Below are positions 1 to 8,284 of a stretch of DNA of 64,000 bases, one piece after another. The notes beneath the pieces are model-generated. The model did no database searches. It was given only the letters and a program-made list of their open reading frames with translations, and had not been told where the DNA came from. The stretch is from Pseudomonas viridiflava. Lineage in GTDB: Bacteria; Pseudomonadota; Gammaproteobacteria; Pseudomonadales; Pseudomonadaceae. Where the stretch lies: positions 1 to 64,000 of the forward strand of contig NZ_UTKY01000011.1 of NCBI RefSeq assembly GCF_900583165.1. The letters run 5' to 3'. Made by a program: the position numbers and the translations under genes. Numbering within the stretch: position 1 is the first letter of the stretch; the number at the start of each line of letters is the position of its first letter.

Positions 1-2912
1 GTCTTTTCTTGCAGATTGCCGTTGAGGTCGTAAACGTAGGCGGTGCGCTGGCCATCGAATCCTGTTTCCTGCTGGATCAGGCCGTTGGGGTGATACTGCA
101 ACCGGTAGGTTTCGCCGACTTCGTTTTCGATTTCAGTCAGCAGCAACCGCACGTTGTCGTAACGGTATTTGACCTGGGTGCCATCGGCATTGATGCGACG
201 GCTAATCAGGTGCAACCCATCCGCGTATTCGTAGCGCGTAACACGCCCGAGTTCATCGCGCTCGGCGGTGATTTTTCCGTAGGGGTTGTAGCCGTATTCC
301 CTGCACGCACCGCCCGGCAGGATCACGCGAATCAAGCGCCCGACGCCGTCCCACTGATATTGGGTCAGCGCTCCGTGCTCATCCTCCCGCGCAATCTGTC
401 GCCCAATATCGTCATAGCGATAGCGCTTGATCCCACCATTGGGCAGTTGCTCTTCAATGAGCTGCCCGCGCTCATTCCAGACCAGCCGCTGTTGACTGTG
501 ATCCGGGTACCAAACCCCAATCAGCTGCCCGTGTTTGTTGTAGGTGTAGTCGGTGATATGCCCGTCAGGATCGATCTTGCGCGTGACGTCGCCTTGGTCA
601 TTGCGCTCATATTTCCAAACCGCGTCACCGCGCCGTACAACCCGTACGAACCCGCTGTCATGCTCGTAGGCTGTCGGCTCATCGTCTCCTGGAAATACCG
701 CCACCAAACGCCCGGCGTCGTCATATTGATACGCCGTCACCGACCCCAGCGGGTCTTGCTCGACTGTTAGCCGACCTTTGTCGTCGTAGGATTTGAAGTG
801 CTCAGCACCATCCGGATCAACCCGCTGCACCAGCCTTGCGCGCTGGTCATGCACATAGACTTCTTGGCTGCCATCGGCGTTAAACACCGTGACGCGGCCG
901 TTGTCATCCCACACATACCGCGTGTCCATCTGCGAAAAACTGGCCCAATGCCGGACACATCGCGCCGCCTTGCCAGACCGTTCCCACGCCCAGAAGAAAC
1001 TCGCCCCACCGGCCAGACCACGCTCAAGAATGACGTGTTGCTCGTCGTAGCGATAAACCTCGCTTTCGCCTACCGCATTGGTCGCCGAAACCAACCTTCC
1101 AAGTTCGTCGTAGGCGTAGGAAACAACGTTCTGCTCAGTCACCCAGATGTAGGGCTCATAACCCTTAGCCCGTTGAATCTGGTAATCCACCGCCACGATG
1201 CGATCAGCCGAGTAGCGCAACAACAACGAGCGCCCAACACCGTTATCTACCCGCTCAATGCGCCCCAAAACGTCACGGGAAATACGCAGCCGGTTGCCAT
1301 ACGCATCGCTGATCGCGGTCAGAGAACCGTTAATGAAATGGTAGAAACGTGAAGCTTGAGCCAGCACCAACTCATCCGGCTTTTCGCCCAGATAAATCGC
1401 CGCTTCGGCCAAGCTATTGGTGATCGCAGGTCGGGAAGAAGAGGGCAAGGGCAGGGCAATCGACCGGTTTTCATGATCGGTCCACACCACTGATTCACCG
1501 ACCACAGAAAGCCGATGCGCCAGCGAATGACTCCAGCCAAACCCCAGCCCGCAATCCCTTTCCACTGCGCTGGTGCGGTACAGCCGAGTCCACTCAAACG
1601 GCAGGATTCCATCCAGCGAACCGTCAACCAACGTCAACAGTTCTTCCCCAGTCACCATCGATACCGGGCAACCGTTAGTGGCGGTTTTATCCGAACCTGC
1701 AGCAGCATCCCCATTGGGGTTCTTACCCGAAGCCGGCACATCATCCACCGGCTCTTGGCGAACCAAGACCGTCCGCTGCCGACCCTTGCCCCGAACCATC
1801 GCCACCGGGTTTGAAACCAACTCATCCCCAGCCTTCAACGGCACCGCTGGAATCACCTTGATCGGCGTTGCCGGCCCGCCAAGCAACAAGGGTTTAGCCA
1901 CTTCCACATGCGGCTCCAAGCGCGGCCCAGCCAGTTGATCCGCCAGCCTCTCCAGCCACTTGCGCACCCGGCCGGATTTGATATGGCCTAGCACCTGTAC
2001 ACCCAGGCGAATCTTTACCCCCATGCCCCGCGTCGCCCGTATCAGCAGCAGGGTGATCAGCACTTCACCGGTGATCTCGCCGACCACTTCGTACATCTGC
2101 GGCGGCGGCAGCATGCGCAGCCAGGCGACCATTGCCGACAGGTAGATGAACAACAACGGCTCATCACTGAGCACCAAGAGGCCATTGGCGATCGCGTCCT
2201 TGCCCAGTTTCAGCAGCTCATCAAGTTCGGCCTGGGAGATGTAGTGCAGCAACTTCTCGCTATTGGCCTTGAGGTCTGCCAACAGGTCATACAGCTGTGT
2301 GAGGTTGTCCCAGAGGTTGTAAAGCGCCTCGGCTATCCCGCTGGAAAATGCCAGGCCTTGCATCGCGCTGCGTTCCAAGGGCGTGGCGTGGGCGAAGTCT
2401 TTCCATAGTGGTTTGAACGTTTTGGTCCATTCTTCGCGCAGGTGAACGTCCAGGCCCTTGATCAGTGACTGATAAGACGCATACAGCGCCTTGACGTGAT
2501 CCTTGGAAACGTGGGGGTAGAAGGTGATTTGGTAATGCTGGTCGCGGGTGCAGTCGTTGACTTCAAGAATGCCGCTGGGGCCGATCACGCGATGGATCGG
2601 TGCGCCAATTGGGCTGCCGTCTGGCGCAATGCCTTGCAGCATCACGGGAGTGTTGCCGATGGGTACGAACCGCGTGCTCTCGAACATATGGACCAGGGTC
2701 AATGAACCCTGGGCCTTGCACCGGGCGACGGTACGGTGGGCCTTTTGAGAGGAGGCTGGGGCGACCAGTGCGACCTCATCGCCAACCTTGAATACCTGTT
2801 CTACCTCAAGCGCAGAGAAGCTCCAGAAGCTTTCGGCCCACGCGTCAAAGTCGTTCAGGCAGGCGCGGAAATCACCCAAGACGCTTTCAACGTCCGGCGT
2901 CTTGGCATCCAT
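1..2912 (-). CDS. Rhs/YD-repeat protein, N-terminal part (runs off window)
   Basis: An uninterrupted frame of 970 codons runs from ATG at 2912 to the left edge. The first half has a unique N-terminal region with a hydrophobic stretch (around LLFIYLSAMVAWL and VLITLLLI), then an RHS entry region (PVSMVTGEELL, FEWTRLYRT, GFGWSHSLAHRL). Many YD repeats follow, for example YDELGRLVSATNAVGE, YDDAGRLVAVFPGD, YNPYGKITAERDELGR and YDLNGNL. Rhs proteins form a hollow shell around a variable C-terminal toxin, often delivered by type VI secretion; that end and any immunity gene are outside the window. No PAAR motif is seen. The start is uncertain: the frame stays open to a stop near 3077, no ribosome-binding site precedes ATG 2912, and the only other plausible start is a TTG near 2948. 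Confidence 0.88.
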   Translation of the reverse strand, partial: MDAKTPDVESVLGDFRACLNDFDAWAESFWSFSALEVEQVFKVGDEVALVAPASSQKAHRTVARCKAQGSLTLVHMFESTRFVPIGNTPVMLQGIAPDGSPIGAPIHRVIGPSGILEVNDCTRDQHYQITFYPHVSKDHVKALYASYQSLIKGLDVHLREEWTKTFKPLWKDFAHATPLERSAMQGLAFSSGIAEALYNLWDNLTQLYDLLADLKANSEKLLHYISQAELDELLKLGKDAIANGLLVLSDEPLLFIYLSAMVAWLRMLPPPQMYEVVGEITGEVLITLLLIRATRGMGVKIRLGVQVLGHIKSGRVRKWLERLADQLAGPRLEPHVEVAKPLLLGGPATPIKVIPAVPLKAGDELVSNPVAMVRGKGRQRTVLVRQEPVDDVPASGKNPNGDAAAGSDKTATNGCPVSMVTGEELLTLVDGSLDGILPFEWTRLYRTSAVERDCGLGFGWSHSLAHRLSVVGESVVWTDHENRSIALPLPSSSRPAITNSLAEAAIYLGEKPDELVLAQASRFYHFINGSLTAISDAYGNRLRISRDVLGRIERVDNGVGRSLLLRYSADRIVAVDYQIQRAKGYEPYIWVTEQNVVSYAYDELGRLVSATNAVGESEVYRYDEQHVILERGLAGGASFFWAWERSGKAARCVRHWASFSQMDTRYVWDDNGRVTVFNADGSQEVYVHDQRARLVQRVDPDGAEHFKSYDDKGRLTVEQDPLGSVTAYQYDDAGRLVAVFPGDDEPTAYEHDSGFVRVVRRGDAVWKYERNDQGDVTRKIDPDGHITDYTYNKHGQLIGVWYPDHSQQRLVWNERGQLIEEQLPNGGIKRYRYDDIGRQIAREDEHGALTQYQWDGVGRLIRVILPGGACREYGYNPYGKITAERDELGRVTRYEYADGLHLISRRINADGTQVKYRYDNVRLLLTEIENEVGETYRLQYHPNGLIQQETGFDGQRTAYVYDLNGNLQEK

Positions 2913-3146
2913 GGGGGCCAGGACCAGCCTGGCAAAAACCGGAATCAAGACATGGCCCAGGAGGGCAGGGCATTGAAAGAGAGGTGCATCGGCGGTCCCT
3001 CGCGCTGGTTGGTCAGGCGAGAGACTTTGGAGAGGTTGGAAGGGAAAAGAAGTCGGCGTTATCCGCCGAGAAAGTTAGGACGTTTCGCCAAAAACTGGGG
3101 CGAATTGCGATTCGGGTGTAGGGGGAGGATTACGGTGGGCGCGGTC

Positions 3147-4628
3147 CTACAACTTCAACTGCCCAATCGCTTTGCTTAACTCCCCGGCCAAGGTGGCCAG
3201 CTGGTTACTGGTGGTCGCTGAGTCCACGGTTTGTTGCACAGTATTTTCGGTTACATCGCGAATGCTCACTACGGCACGGTTCATCTCTTCGGCAACGTGA
3301 CTTTGCTGTTCGGCCGCGACGGCGATCTGGGTGTTGCTTTCGCGCATCTGCGCCACGGCGCCAGTGATTTCGGCGAGGGCGATGCCGGCTTCCTGGGCTT
3401 GTTGTACGCAGTCATCGGCTTTGAACGAGCTTTCCTGCATGAAGTCCACCGCGTCGCGGGTGCCGGCTTGCAATGCCGAGACCATGCGGGTGATTTCGTC
3501 GGTGGAGCTTTGCACGCGTTTGGCGAGGTTGCGCACTTCGTCGGCGACCACGGCAAAGCCACGGCCCATTTCGCCGGCGCGTGCGGCCTCAATGGCGGCG
3601 TTGAGGGCGAGCAGGTTGGTTTGTTCGGCGATGCTGTGGATCACACTGACCACACCGTTGATTTTTTGGCTGTCTTCGGCGAGTTTCTGGATCATCTCGG
3701 CGGTCTGTTGCACGCCGGTGGACAGCCCGGCAATCGAACGCTGCACACGGGTGACCACCTCCCGGCCGCTGCCGGCCAAGGTGTCGGCGGTCTGGGACAG
3801 GTCGCGGGTGGCGCCGGCATGTTGGGCGATGTGGTAGACGGTGGCAGTCATCTCGTTGATGGCGGTGGCGGCTTGGTCGGTTTCGCTCTGTTGGCCGAGC
3901 ATGCCGTGCTGCACGTCGTTCATGCTGTTGGCCAGGCGTGCGGCGCCATCGTCCAACTGCTGGGCGGTGCGTGCCACCGTGCTGACGACGCGCTGGTAGC
4001 CGGCTTGCATGGCGTTGAAGGCGCTGGCCATCTGGCCGACTTCGTCCTTGCACGCCAGGGGCACGCGGGCCGAGAGGTCGCCGGTTTTCTCGACGTGCAA
4101 CATTACGTCCTTAAGGGTGTTGAGCTGGCTGAGCAGAAAACGGATCAGCAACTGCGAGGCGCCCAGCATTGCCAACATCAAGATGGCGACAGCCACGGCG
4201 TAATTGGCAAACCGCTCACCGAACACCTGGCTCAGGCTGGGCGCATAGGCCAGTACGGCCACCTGTAGACCGTCGGCGCGGGCGATCACTTCGGCGCCCA
4301 TCAATGGGCTTTCACCAAACAAGGGCATGGGGTCGAGCTCGACCCAACCATTGGCCTTGCTCAGGGCTGACAGATCCTGATCGTCGAGTTGTGGGACTTT
4401 GCCGCGGGCGAAGGTCAGCCAGTGCGCGTCTTTGGGCAATGCCTTGTCCACCGGCCAGGCACTGAGCAAACGTCCCTGGGCCTGCGCCGACGCTTGGGCT
4501 GCATCGCTGCGTGCCCGTTGTTCGAGCTGCACGGCGTACAGCACCAGCAACAGGGTGGTGATAAAGGCGACCGCGTTGACGGCCCAGAATTTGTACTTCA
4601 GCGAGATATTGCTAAGCCAGGCACCCAT
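3147..4628 (-). CDS. Methyl-accepting chemotaxis protein
   Basis: This 493-residue transmembrane chemoreceptor would sense a periplasmic ligand and signal through CheA/CheW. TM1 lies at about residues 14-35, a short periplasmic domain at 36-140 and TM2 at about 141-164, followed by a HAMP domain. The long cytoplasmic coiled coil contains the conserved hairpin tip ([20 protein letters not shown], then [12 protein letters not shown]). The periplasmic part is only about 105 residues, too short for a double-Cache domain, so the ligand cannot be guessed. I chose ATG 4628 because an upstream start (4715) would add 29 residues with no signal character. No chemotaxis genes are adjacent, so it is an orphan receptor. 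Its promoter is probably in the roughly 95 bp between it and tatD. Confidence 0.9.
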   Translation of the reverse strand: MGAWLSNISLKYKFWAVNAVAFITTLLLVLYAVQLEQRARSDAAQASAQAQGRLLSAWPVDKALPKDAHWLTFARGKVPQLDDQDLSALSKANGWVELDPMPLFGESPLMGAEVIARADGLQVAVLAYAPSLSQVFGERFANYAVAVAILMLAMLGASQLLIRFLLSQLNTLKDVMLHVEKTGDLSARVPLACKDEVGQMASAFNAMQAGYQRVVSTVARTAQQLDDGAARLANSMNDVQHGMLGQQSETDQAATAINEMTATVYHIAQHAGATRDLSQTADTLAGSGREVVTRVQRSIAGLSTGVQQTAEMIQKLAEDSQKINGVVSVIHSIAEQTNLLALNAAIEAARAGEMGRGFAVVADEVRNLAKRVQSSTDEITRMVSALQAGTRDAVDFMQESSFKADDCVQQAQEAGIALAEITGAVAQMRESNTQIAVAAEQQSHVAEEMNRAVVSIRDVTENTVQQTVDSATTSNQLATLAGELSKAIGQLKL

Positions 4629-4724
4629 GGAAGGTTTTCTCTGATAGCGGAAACAGCATTGGCAAGGTGCCATTATTGTGCCGCTACTGAGGAAACCGGT
4701 TTTGACATGGGTCAATGCGCCGCA

Positions 4725-5531
4725 TTAATCCACCGCAGGCAAACCGAAAAATGCGCATGCGCTGGCGGTAGTGTGCTGCGCCAGGTCTTCGATACTTTCG
4801 TTGCGATGCAACGCGACTTCACGCAGCACTTCGGGCAGATACGCCGGCTCGTTACGACCATTTTTTGGCTTGGGACGCAGCGTGCGCGGCAGCAAATAGG
4901 GCGCATCGCTCTCCAGCATCAGACGGCCTCGGGGGATTTCCCTTACGAGAGGGTGCAGGTGCGTCCCACGGCGCTCATCGCAGATCCAGCCGGTAATGCC
5001 GATATGCAAGTCGAGGTCGAGGTAGCTGAACAGGGCCTGTTGCTCGCCGGTGAAGCAGTGCACCACGGCGGCGGTGAGGTGGTCGCGGTAGTCCTTGAGG
5101 ATCTCCAGCAGGCGCCCGTTGGCATCGCGCTCGTGGAGGAACACCGGCAGTTTCAGCTCGACGGCCAGGGCCAGGTGTTCTTCGAGGACTTTTTCCTGTT
5201 GCGGGCGCGGAGAGAAATCCCGATTGAAATCCAGGCCGCACTCGCCCACTGCACGCACGCGACTTTCGCTGAGCAGACTGCGCAGGCGCTGGGCGCTGTC
5301 TTTATTCCAGTCGCTGGCGGAGTGGGGGTGGATGCCAGCCGTGCTGAACAGGCGCTGGCCGCTTGGATCGAGTTTTACGCAGAGTTCCAGGGCGTGTTCG
5401 CTGCCGTCGACGCTGGTGCCGGTGAGCACCAATTGTTGCACGCCGGCAGCGTAGGCACGGTCGAGAACGGCTTGGTGTTTCTCGTCGAAACTGGGGTTGG
5501 TCAGGTTGACGCCGATATCAATGAGTTGCAT
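4725..5531 (-). CDS. tatD: TatD family DNase/hydrolase
   Basis: The 268-residue product matches the TatD branch of the metal-dependent TIM-barrel hydrolases (3'-5' exonuclease and DNA repair roles are reported for the family). Like E. coli TatD it begins with a [11 protein letters not shown] segment rather than the HxH motif of other TatD paralogues. It keeps [13 protein letters not shown], the metal-binding Glu in [17 protein letters not shown], the WICDERRG segment and the terminal Asp in [12 protein letters not shown]. The length is normal for the family. It shares orientation with the downstream chemoreceptor gene, but the 96-bp gap suggests separate transcription. No tatABC genes are nearby; the name reflects the E. 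coli locus and does not imply protein export. Confidence 0.92.
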   Translation of the reverse strand: MQLIDIGVNLTNPSFDEKHQAVLDRAYAAGVQQLVLTGTSVDGSEHALELCVKLDPSGQRLFSTAGIHPHSASDWNKDSAQRLRSLLSESRVRAVGECGLDFNRDFSPRPQQEKVLEEHLALAVELKLPVFLHERDANGRLLEILKDYRDHLTAAVVHCFTGEQQALFSYLDLDLHIGITGWICDERRGTHLHPLVREIPRGRLMLESDAPYLLPRTLRPKPKNGRNEPAYLPEVLREVALHRNESIEDLAQHTTASACAFFGLPAVD

Positions 5532-5767
5532 GGTGCTATCTCCGCCTGCGGCCGGAAAGCATATCAGAGCTGTAGATTTATAAGAAAATCGAAGAACTAC
5601 AACGAGTTATCGCTGTCTTTGAACGTCGCAAGTTCATTATGGTTGGCCAGGCGCCTCGCCCTGTGCCAGCTTTGCGCGCAAAGCCTGCGCATTAAGCGCT
5701 CTGTTTCTGACGCCCACCGTCTCGTTTTTCGCGAGGACGTTGGCCCGTATTCTTTTCCGGAGAACGG

Positions 5768-7189
5768 ATGATCCGACCCTCGGCGTTGCTTATGTTGTGC
5801 CTGACGTTACTGCTGCCCATGGCGGCGGTAGCGCGTCTGGACGGGCCGCTGGAAGTGACCAAGCCTGGCAAGGTCCGCGACCTGGCGGAAATTCGCTCGA
5901 GCCGCACCCTGCGGGTGTTGGTCAACCAGAGCCGTAACAGTTCCGGCGAGGTGCAAGGCCAGGCCATTGGTGTCGAGTACCATCGCCTGCGCGCTTTCGA
6001 GCAATACCTTAATGGACATGCCCGTGATGGCCAGGCGATCAACCTCAAGATCATTCCCAAGGCCAAGGATCAACTACTCGGCGCGCTGGCGCGTGGCGAA
6101 GGCGACCTGGTGGCCCCTGGCGAGTTGTTGGACGTGAAGGCCGCGCACAAGATCAGCCCCAGTGACCCGATTGCCAACGATGTGCCGTTATGGCTGGTGG
6201 GCGTGAAAGGCGAGCGGCGCTTTACCAAGCTGGAGCAACTCTCCGGCCGTACCCTGGCGCTGACCACCGGCAGCGCGGCGGCGGATGCGATCAGCCAGGT
6301 CAACCAGAAGCTGGCGTTGCACAAGCAGCCACCGGTGAAAGTGGAATGGGTCGACCCGACCCTGGCCGTCGAAGATGTGCTGGAGATGGTTCAGGCCGGC
6401 ATATTTCACCTGACCATTGTCGAAAAACCAATTGCCGAGCGCTGGTCGAAGATCCTGCCCAAGTTGCGTTTCGACAAGCAGGTGGTGATTAGCGAGCCGG
6501 GCGACGAATACTGGTTTGTGCGCCAGGACGCTTCGATGTTGCGGGCGAGCATTGATCGATTTCTCAAGACTTATCGAACCCCATCCGATCAGGACGTGGC
6601 GTTCCAGCGCATCTACCGACGCCTCTATCAAGTGCGCAACCCGCTGGCTCGCGTCGACCGCCAGCGCTTGGAAAAACTGCGTCCCGTGCTGCAAAAGCAT
6701 GCGCGCGAGCAGGGTATGGACTGGCTGAACCTCGCCGCTCTGGCCTTCAAGGAATCGGCGCTGGACCCGGGCGCACGCAACAGTGGTGGCCCCACCGGCC
6801 TGATGCAGATTACGCCGTCGGCAGCGCAGCGGGTGGGCGTCAACAACATCGAAAGCCTCGATAGCAATGTGCAGGCCGGAGCGCGTTACCTGGCGATGAT
6901 CCGTCGCAAGTTCTTTGCCAGCCCCAAGCTCAACGAGCGTGAACGCATGGCCTTTGTGCTGGCCGCCTACAACATGGGGCCGGAGCGTGTGCAGGGCATG
7001 CGCACTGAGGCCAAGCGCCGCGGGCTCAACCCCAACCAATGGTTCTTCCAGGTCGAGCGCATCGCCATGGAGCAGGTGGGGATGGGCGGCGTCAGCTATG
7101 TTAATAGTGTCAACAAGTACTTCTTGGCGTTTGATCGGGAGCGGGAGTCCCTGGAGCCGCCAGCGCCGAAATTAGCCTCACGTAAATAA
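5768..7189 (+). CDS. MltF-like membrane-bound lytic transglycosylase
   Basis: The product (473 residues) has a signal peptide or anchor at about 1-22, a periplasmic solute-binding-like domain at about 40-275, and an SLT goose-type lysozyme domain at about 300-450. The catalytic Glu is E329 in the KESALDP motif, followed by TGLMQITPSAA and the AAYNMGPERV segment typical of family 1 lytic transglycosylases. Such enzymes cleave the MurNAc-GlcNAc bond of peptidoglycan to give 1,6-anhydro products; in MltF the solute-binding-like domain is regulatory. GGAG lies about 6 bases upstream of ATG 5768. It differs from classical MltF in order and motif detail, so it may be a paralogue; mltF is used here only as a family label. 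Confidence 0.88.
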   Translation: MIRPSALLMLCLTLLLPMAAVARLDGPLEVTKPGKVRDLAEIRSSRTLRVLVNQSRNSSGEVQGQAIGVEYHRLRAFEQYLNGHARDGQAINLKIIPKAKDQLLGALARGEGDLVAPGELLDVKAAHKISPSDPIANDVPLWLVGVKGERRFTKLEQLSGRTLALTTGSAAADAISQVNQKLALHKQPPVKVEWVDPTLAVEDVLEMVQAGIFHLTIVEKPIAERWSKILPKLRFDKQVVISEPGDEYWFVRQDASMLRASIDRFLKTYRTPSDQDVAFQRIYRRLYQVRNPLARVDRQRLEKLRPVLQKHAREQGMDWLNLAALAFKESALDPGARNSGGPTGLMQITPSAAQRVGVNNIESLDSNVQAGARYLAMIRRKFFASPKLNERERMAFVLAAYNMGPERVQGMRTEAKRRGLNPNQWFFQVERIAMEQVGMGGVSYVNSVNKYFLAFDRERESLEPPAPKLASRK

Positions 7190-7292
7190 TCGACTTTATC
7201 GATGTTAATTAGGCATTTTTTCGGCTTTTATCATTCTGTAATCTGATTAATATAGCGGCCAACCAACCCCTACTTTGAAAAGGATTATCACC

Positions 7293-7727
7293 ATGAGCCC
7301 ACTGATCAAAAGCATCCTGTCCACCCGCGCCGGTTACGGCCTGACCATCCTGCGCATTGTGGTTGGCATCATCTTCGCCGCCCACGGTTCGCAAAAGCTG
7401 TTTGGCTGGTTTGGCGGCTACGGCCTGGCGGGCACTGCCCAGTGGATGGAAACCATCGGACTTGCACCGGGTACCCTGATGGCACTGCTGTCGGGTGGCA
7501 CCGAGTTCTTCGCCGGGCTGGCATTGATCATTGGTTTGCTGGTTCGCCCTGCGGCATTGGGCCTGACCATTCTGTCGGTGGTAGCGATTTTCTCGGTGCA
7601 TATCCACAACGGTCTGTTCATGGCCAACAACGGTTATGAGTTCGCACTGGCCTTGCTGGCCGGCTCGCTGGCGGTGCTGCTGGAAGGTGCCGGCAAGCTG
7701 TCTGCTGATCGTGCCATCGCCAACTGA
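7293..7727 (+). CDS. DoxX family inner-membrane protein
   Basis: This small integral membrane protein (144 residues) has four predicted helices. It carries DoxX-family features: LRIVVGIIFAAHGSQKLFGWFGG near the N-terminus and a second segment around LSGGTEFFAGLALIIGLLVRPAA. DoxX-type proteins are linked to quinone or oxidoreductase functions, but most members have no defined substrate. AAGGA sits 8 bases before ATG 7293, which is preferred over an in-frame TTG at 7275. The gene is monocistronic: an intergenic region precedes it and a strong terminator follows within 45 bp. Confidence 0.88.
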   Translation: MSPLIKSILSTRAGYGLTILRIVVGIIFAAHGSQKLFGWFGGYGLAGTAQWMETIGLAPGTLMALLSGGTEFFAGLALIIGLLVRPAALGLTILSVVAIFSVHIHNGLFMANNGYEFALALLAGSLAVLLEGAGKLSADRAIAN

Positions 7728-7748
7728 GTGCCTTCAGACGCTTCAATA

Positions 7749-7771
7749 GGCCCGCCATGTGCGGGCCTTTT
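7749..7771 (+). terminator. Rho-independent terminator after doxX-like gene
   Basis: A perfect 7-bp GC stem (GGCCCGC / GCGGGCC) with a 5-base loop is followed directly by TTTT, 22 bp after the stop codon. Confidence 0.85.
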
Positions 7772-7785
7772 GCTGCTTGGGATTC

Positions 7786-7815
7786 TTGACATCGCACTGT
7801 TGGCTTCTCTAGGAT
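7786..7815 (+). promoter_or_regulatory. Sigma-70-type promoter for the 7975 gene
   Basis: TTGACA at 7786-7791 and TAGGAT at 7810-7815 are separated by 18 bases, a good match to a housekeeping promoter. The predicted start point near 7822 coincides with the first base of a stem in the leader that follows. Confidence 0.7.
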
Positions 7816-7821
7816 GCCGCT

Positions 7822-7974
7822 CATGCGCCGATTTAAACAGCTAATTGCGGGGCGCCATGGGTGACCATCACGGTCCCGACAGAAGCGATTACATTGCTTC
7901 GAAATTCCGCTAAAGCGCTGGTTCGGTGTTGCCTCTCACCTGCCCGCAGACTTTTGAGGCAGAGACTCGACACG
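7822..7974 (+). promoter_or_regulatory. Structured 5' leader, possible cis-regulatory RNA
   Basis: The leader of about 150 bases contains four predicted hairpins. P1 is CATGCGCC at 7822-7829 with GGCGCCATG at 7851-7859 (one bulge). P2 is GACC at 7863-7866 with GGTC at 7872-7875. P3 is GAAGC at 7882-7886 with GCTTC at 7896-7900. P4 is TGCCTC at 7930-7935 with GAGGCA at 7956-7961. P4 includes the purine-rich stretch just before ATG 7975, so it could hide the ribosome-binding site. I cannot assign it to a known riboswitch class; the function is inferred from position and pairing only. Confidence 0.45.
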
Positions 7975-8283
7975 ATGAATGCACTACGCCCCCTGATTCG
8001 CCTGGCCCCGATCACTGCGGACCTGACCCAACGCAATCCTAAAATCCTCTTGGGCGGCAAGCACCAGCCGACGCTGTTGCGTTACCTGGATGGCTGGCCG
8101 CGTCGTACCGGGCGGCCTTCGGCGTTCCTGATCCAATTTGTTGAGGACGGGGACTCGCTTGCCCGTTTTGCCAGTAACAGTTTCGATCTCGCGGTTATCC
8201 AGGCCCCACGGTCGGGCGATGCCGATGCTGTGATCGGTCACCTTACCCGTATCGCCCGTCAGGGCTTGATTGCACGACGTTGA
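7975..8283 (+). CDS. Small conserved-looking protein of unknown function
   Basis: The frame encodes 102 residues from ATG 7975. I do not recognise a family with confidence. It begins MNALRPLIRLAPITADL, has a basic middle (KHQPTLLRYLDGWPRRTGRP), and ends with an alternating hydrophobic segment (FDLAVIQAP) and ARQGLIARR. A short strand-helix pattern resembles the end of a methyltransferase-like fold, but no SAM-binding motif is present. The frame is open further upstream to 7861, but ATG 7975 follows GAGGCAGAG and lies behind the structured leader, so it is the better start. Its stop abuts the convergent gldG-like gene within 2 bp. Confidence 0.6.
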   Translation: MNALRPLIRLAPITADLTQRNPKILLGGKHQPTLLRYLDGWPRRTGRPSAFLIQFVEDGDSLARFASNSFDLAVIQAPRSGDADAVIGHLTRIARQGLIARR

Positions 8284-8284
8284 G

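Noticed and set aside
9-1352. Plus-strand frames of 253 and 184 codons at the left edge
   Set aside because: They are antisense to the Rhs repeats, whose YD-repeat translation on the minus strand is unmistakable.
3231-4268. A 345-codon plus-strand frame opposite the chemoreceptor
   Set aside because: Gly/His-rich translation without motifs; antisense of a coiled coil.
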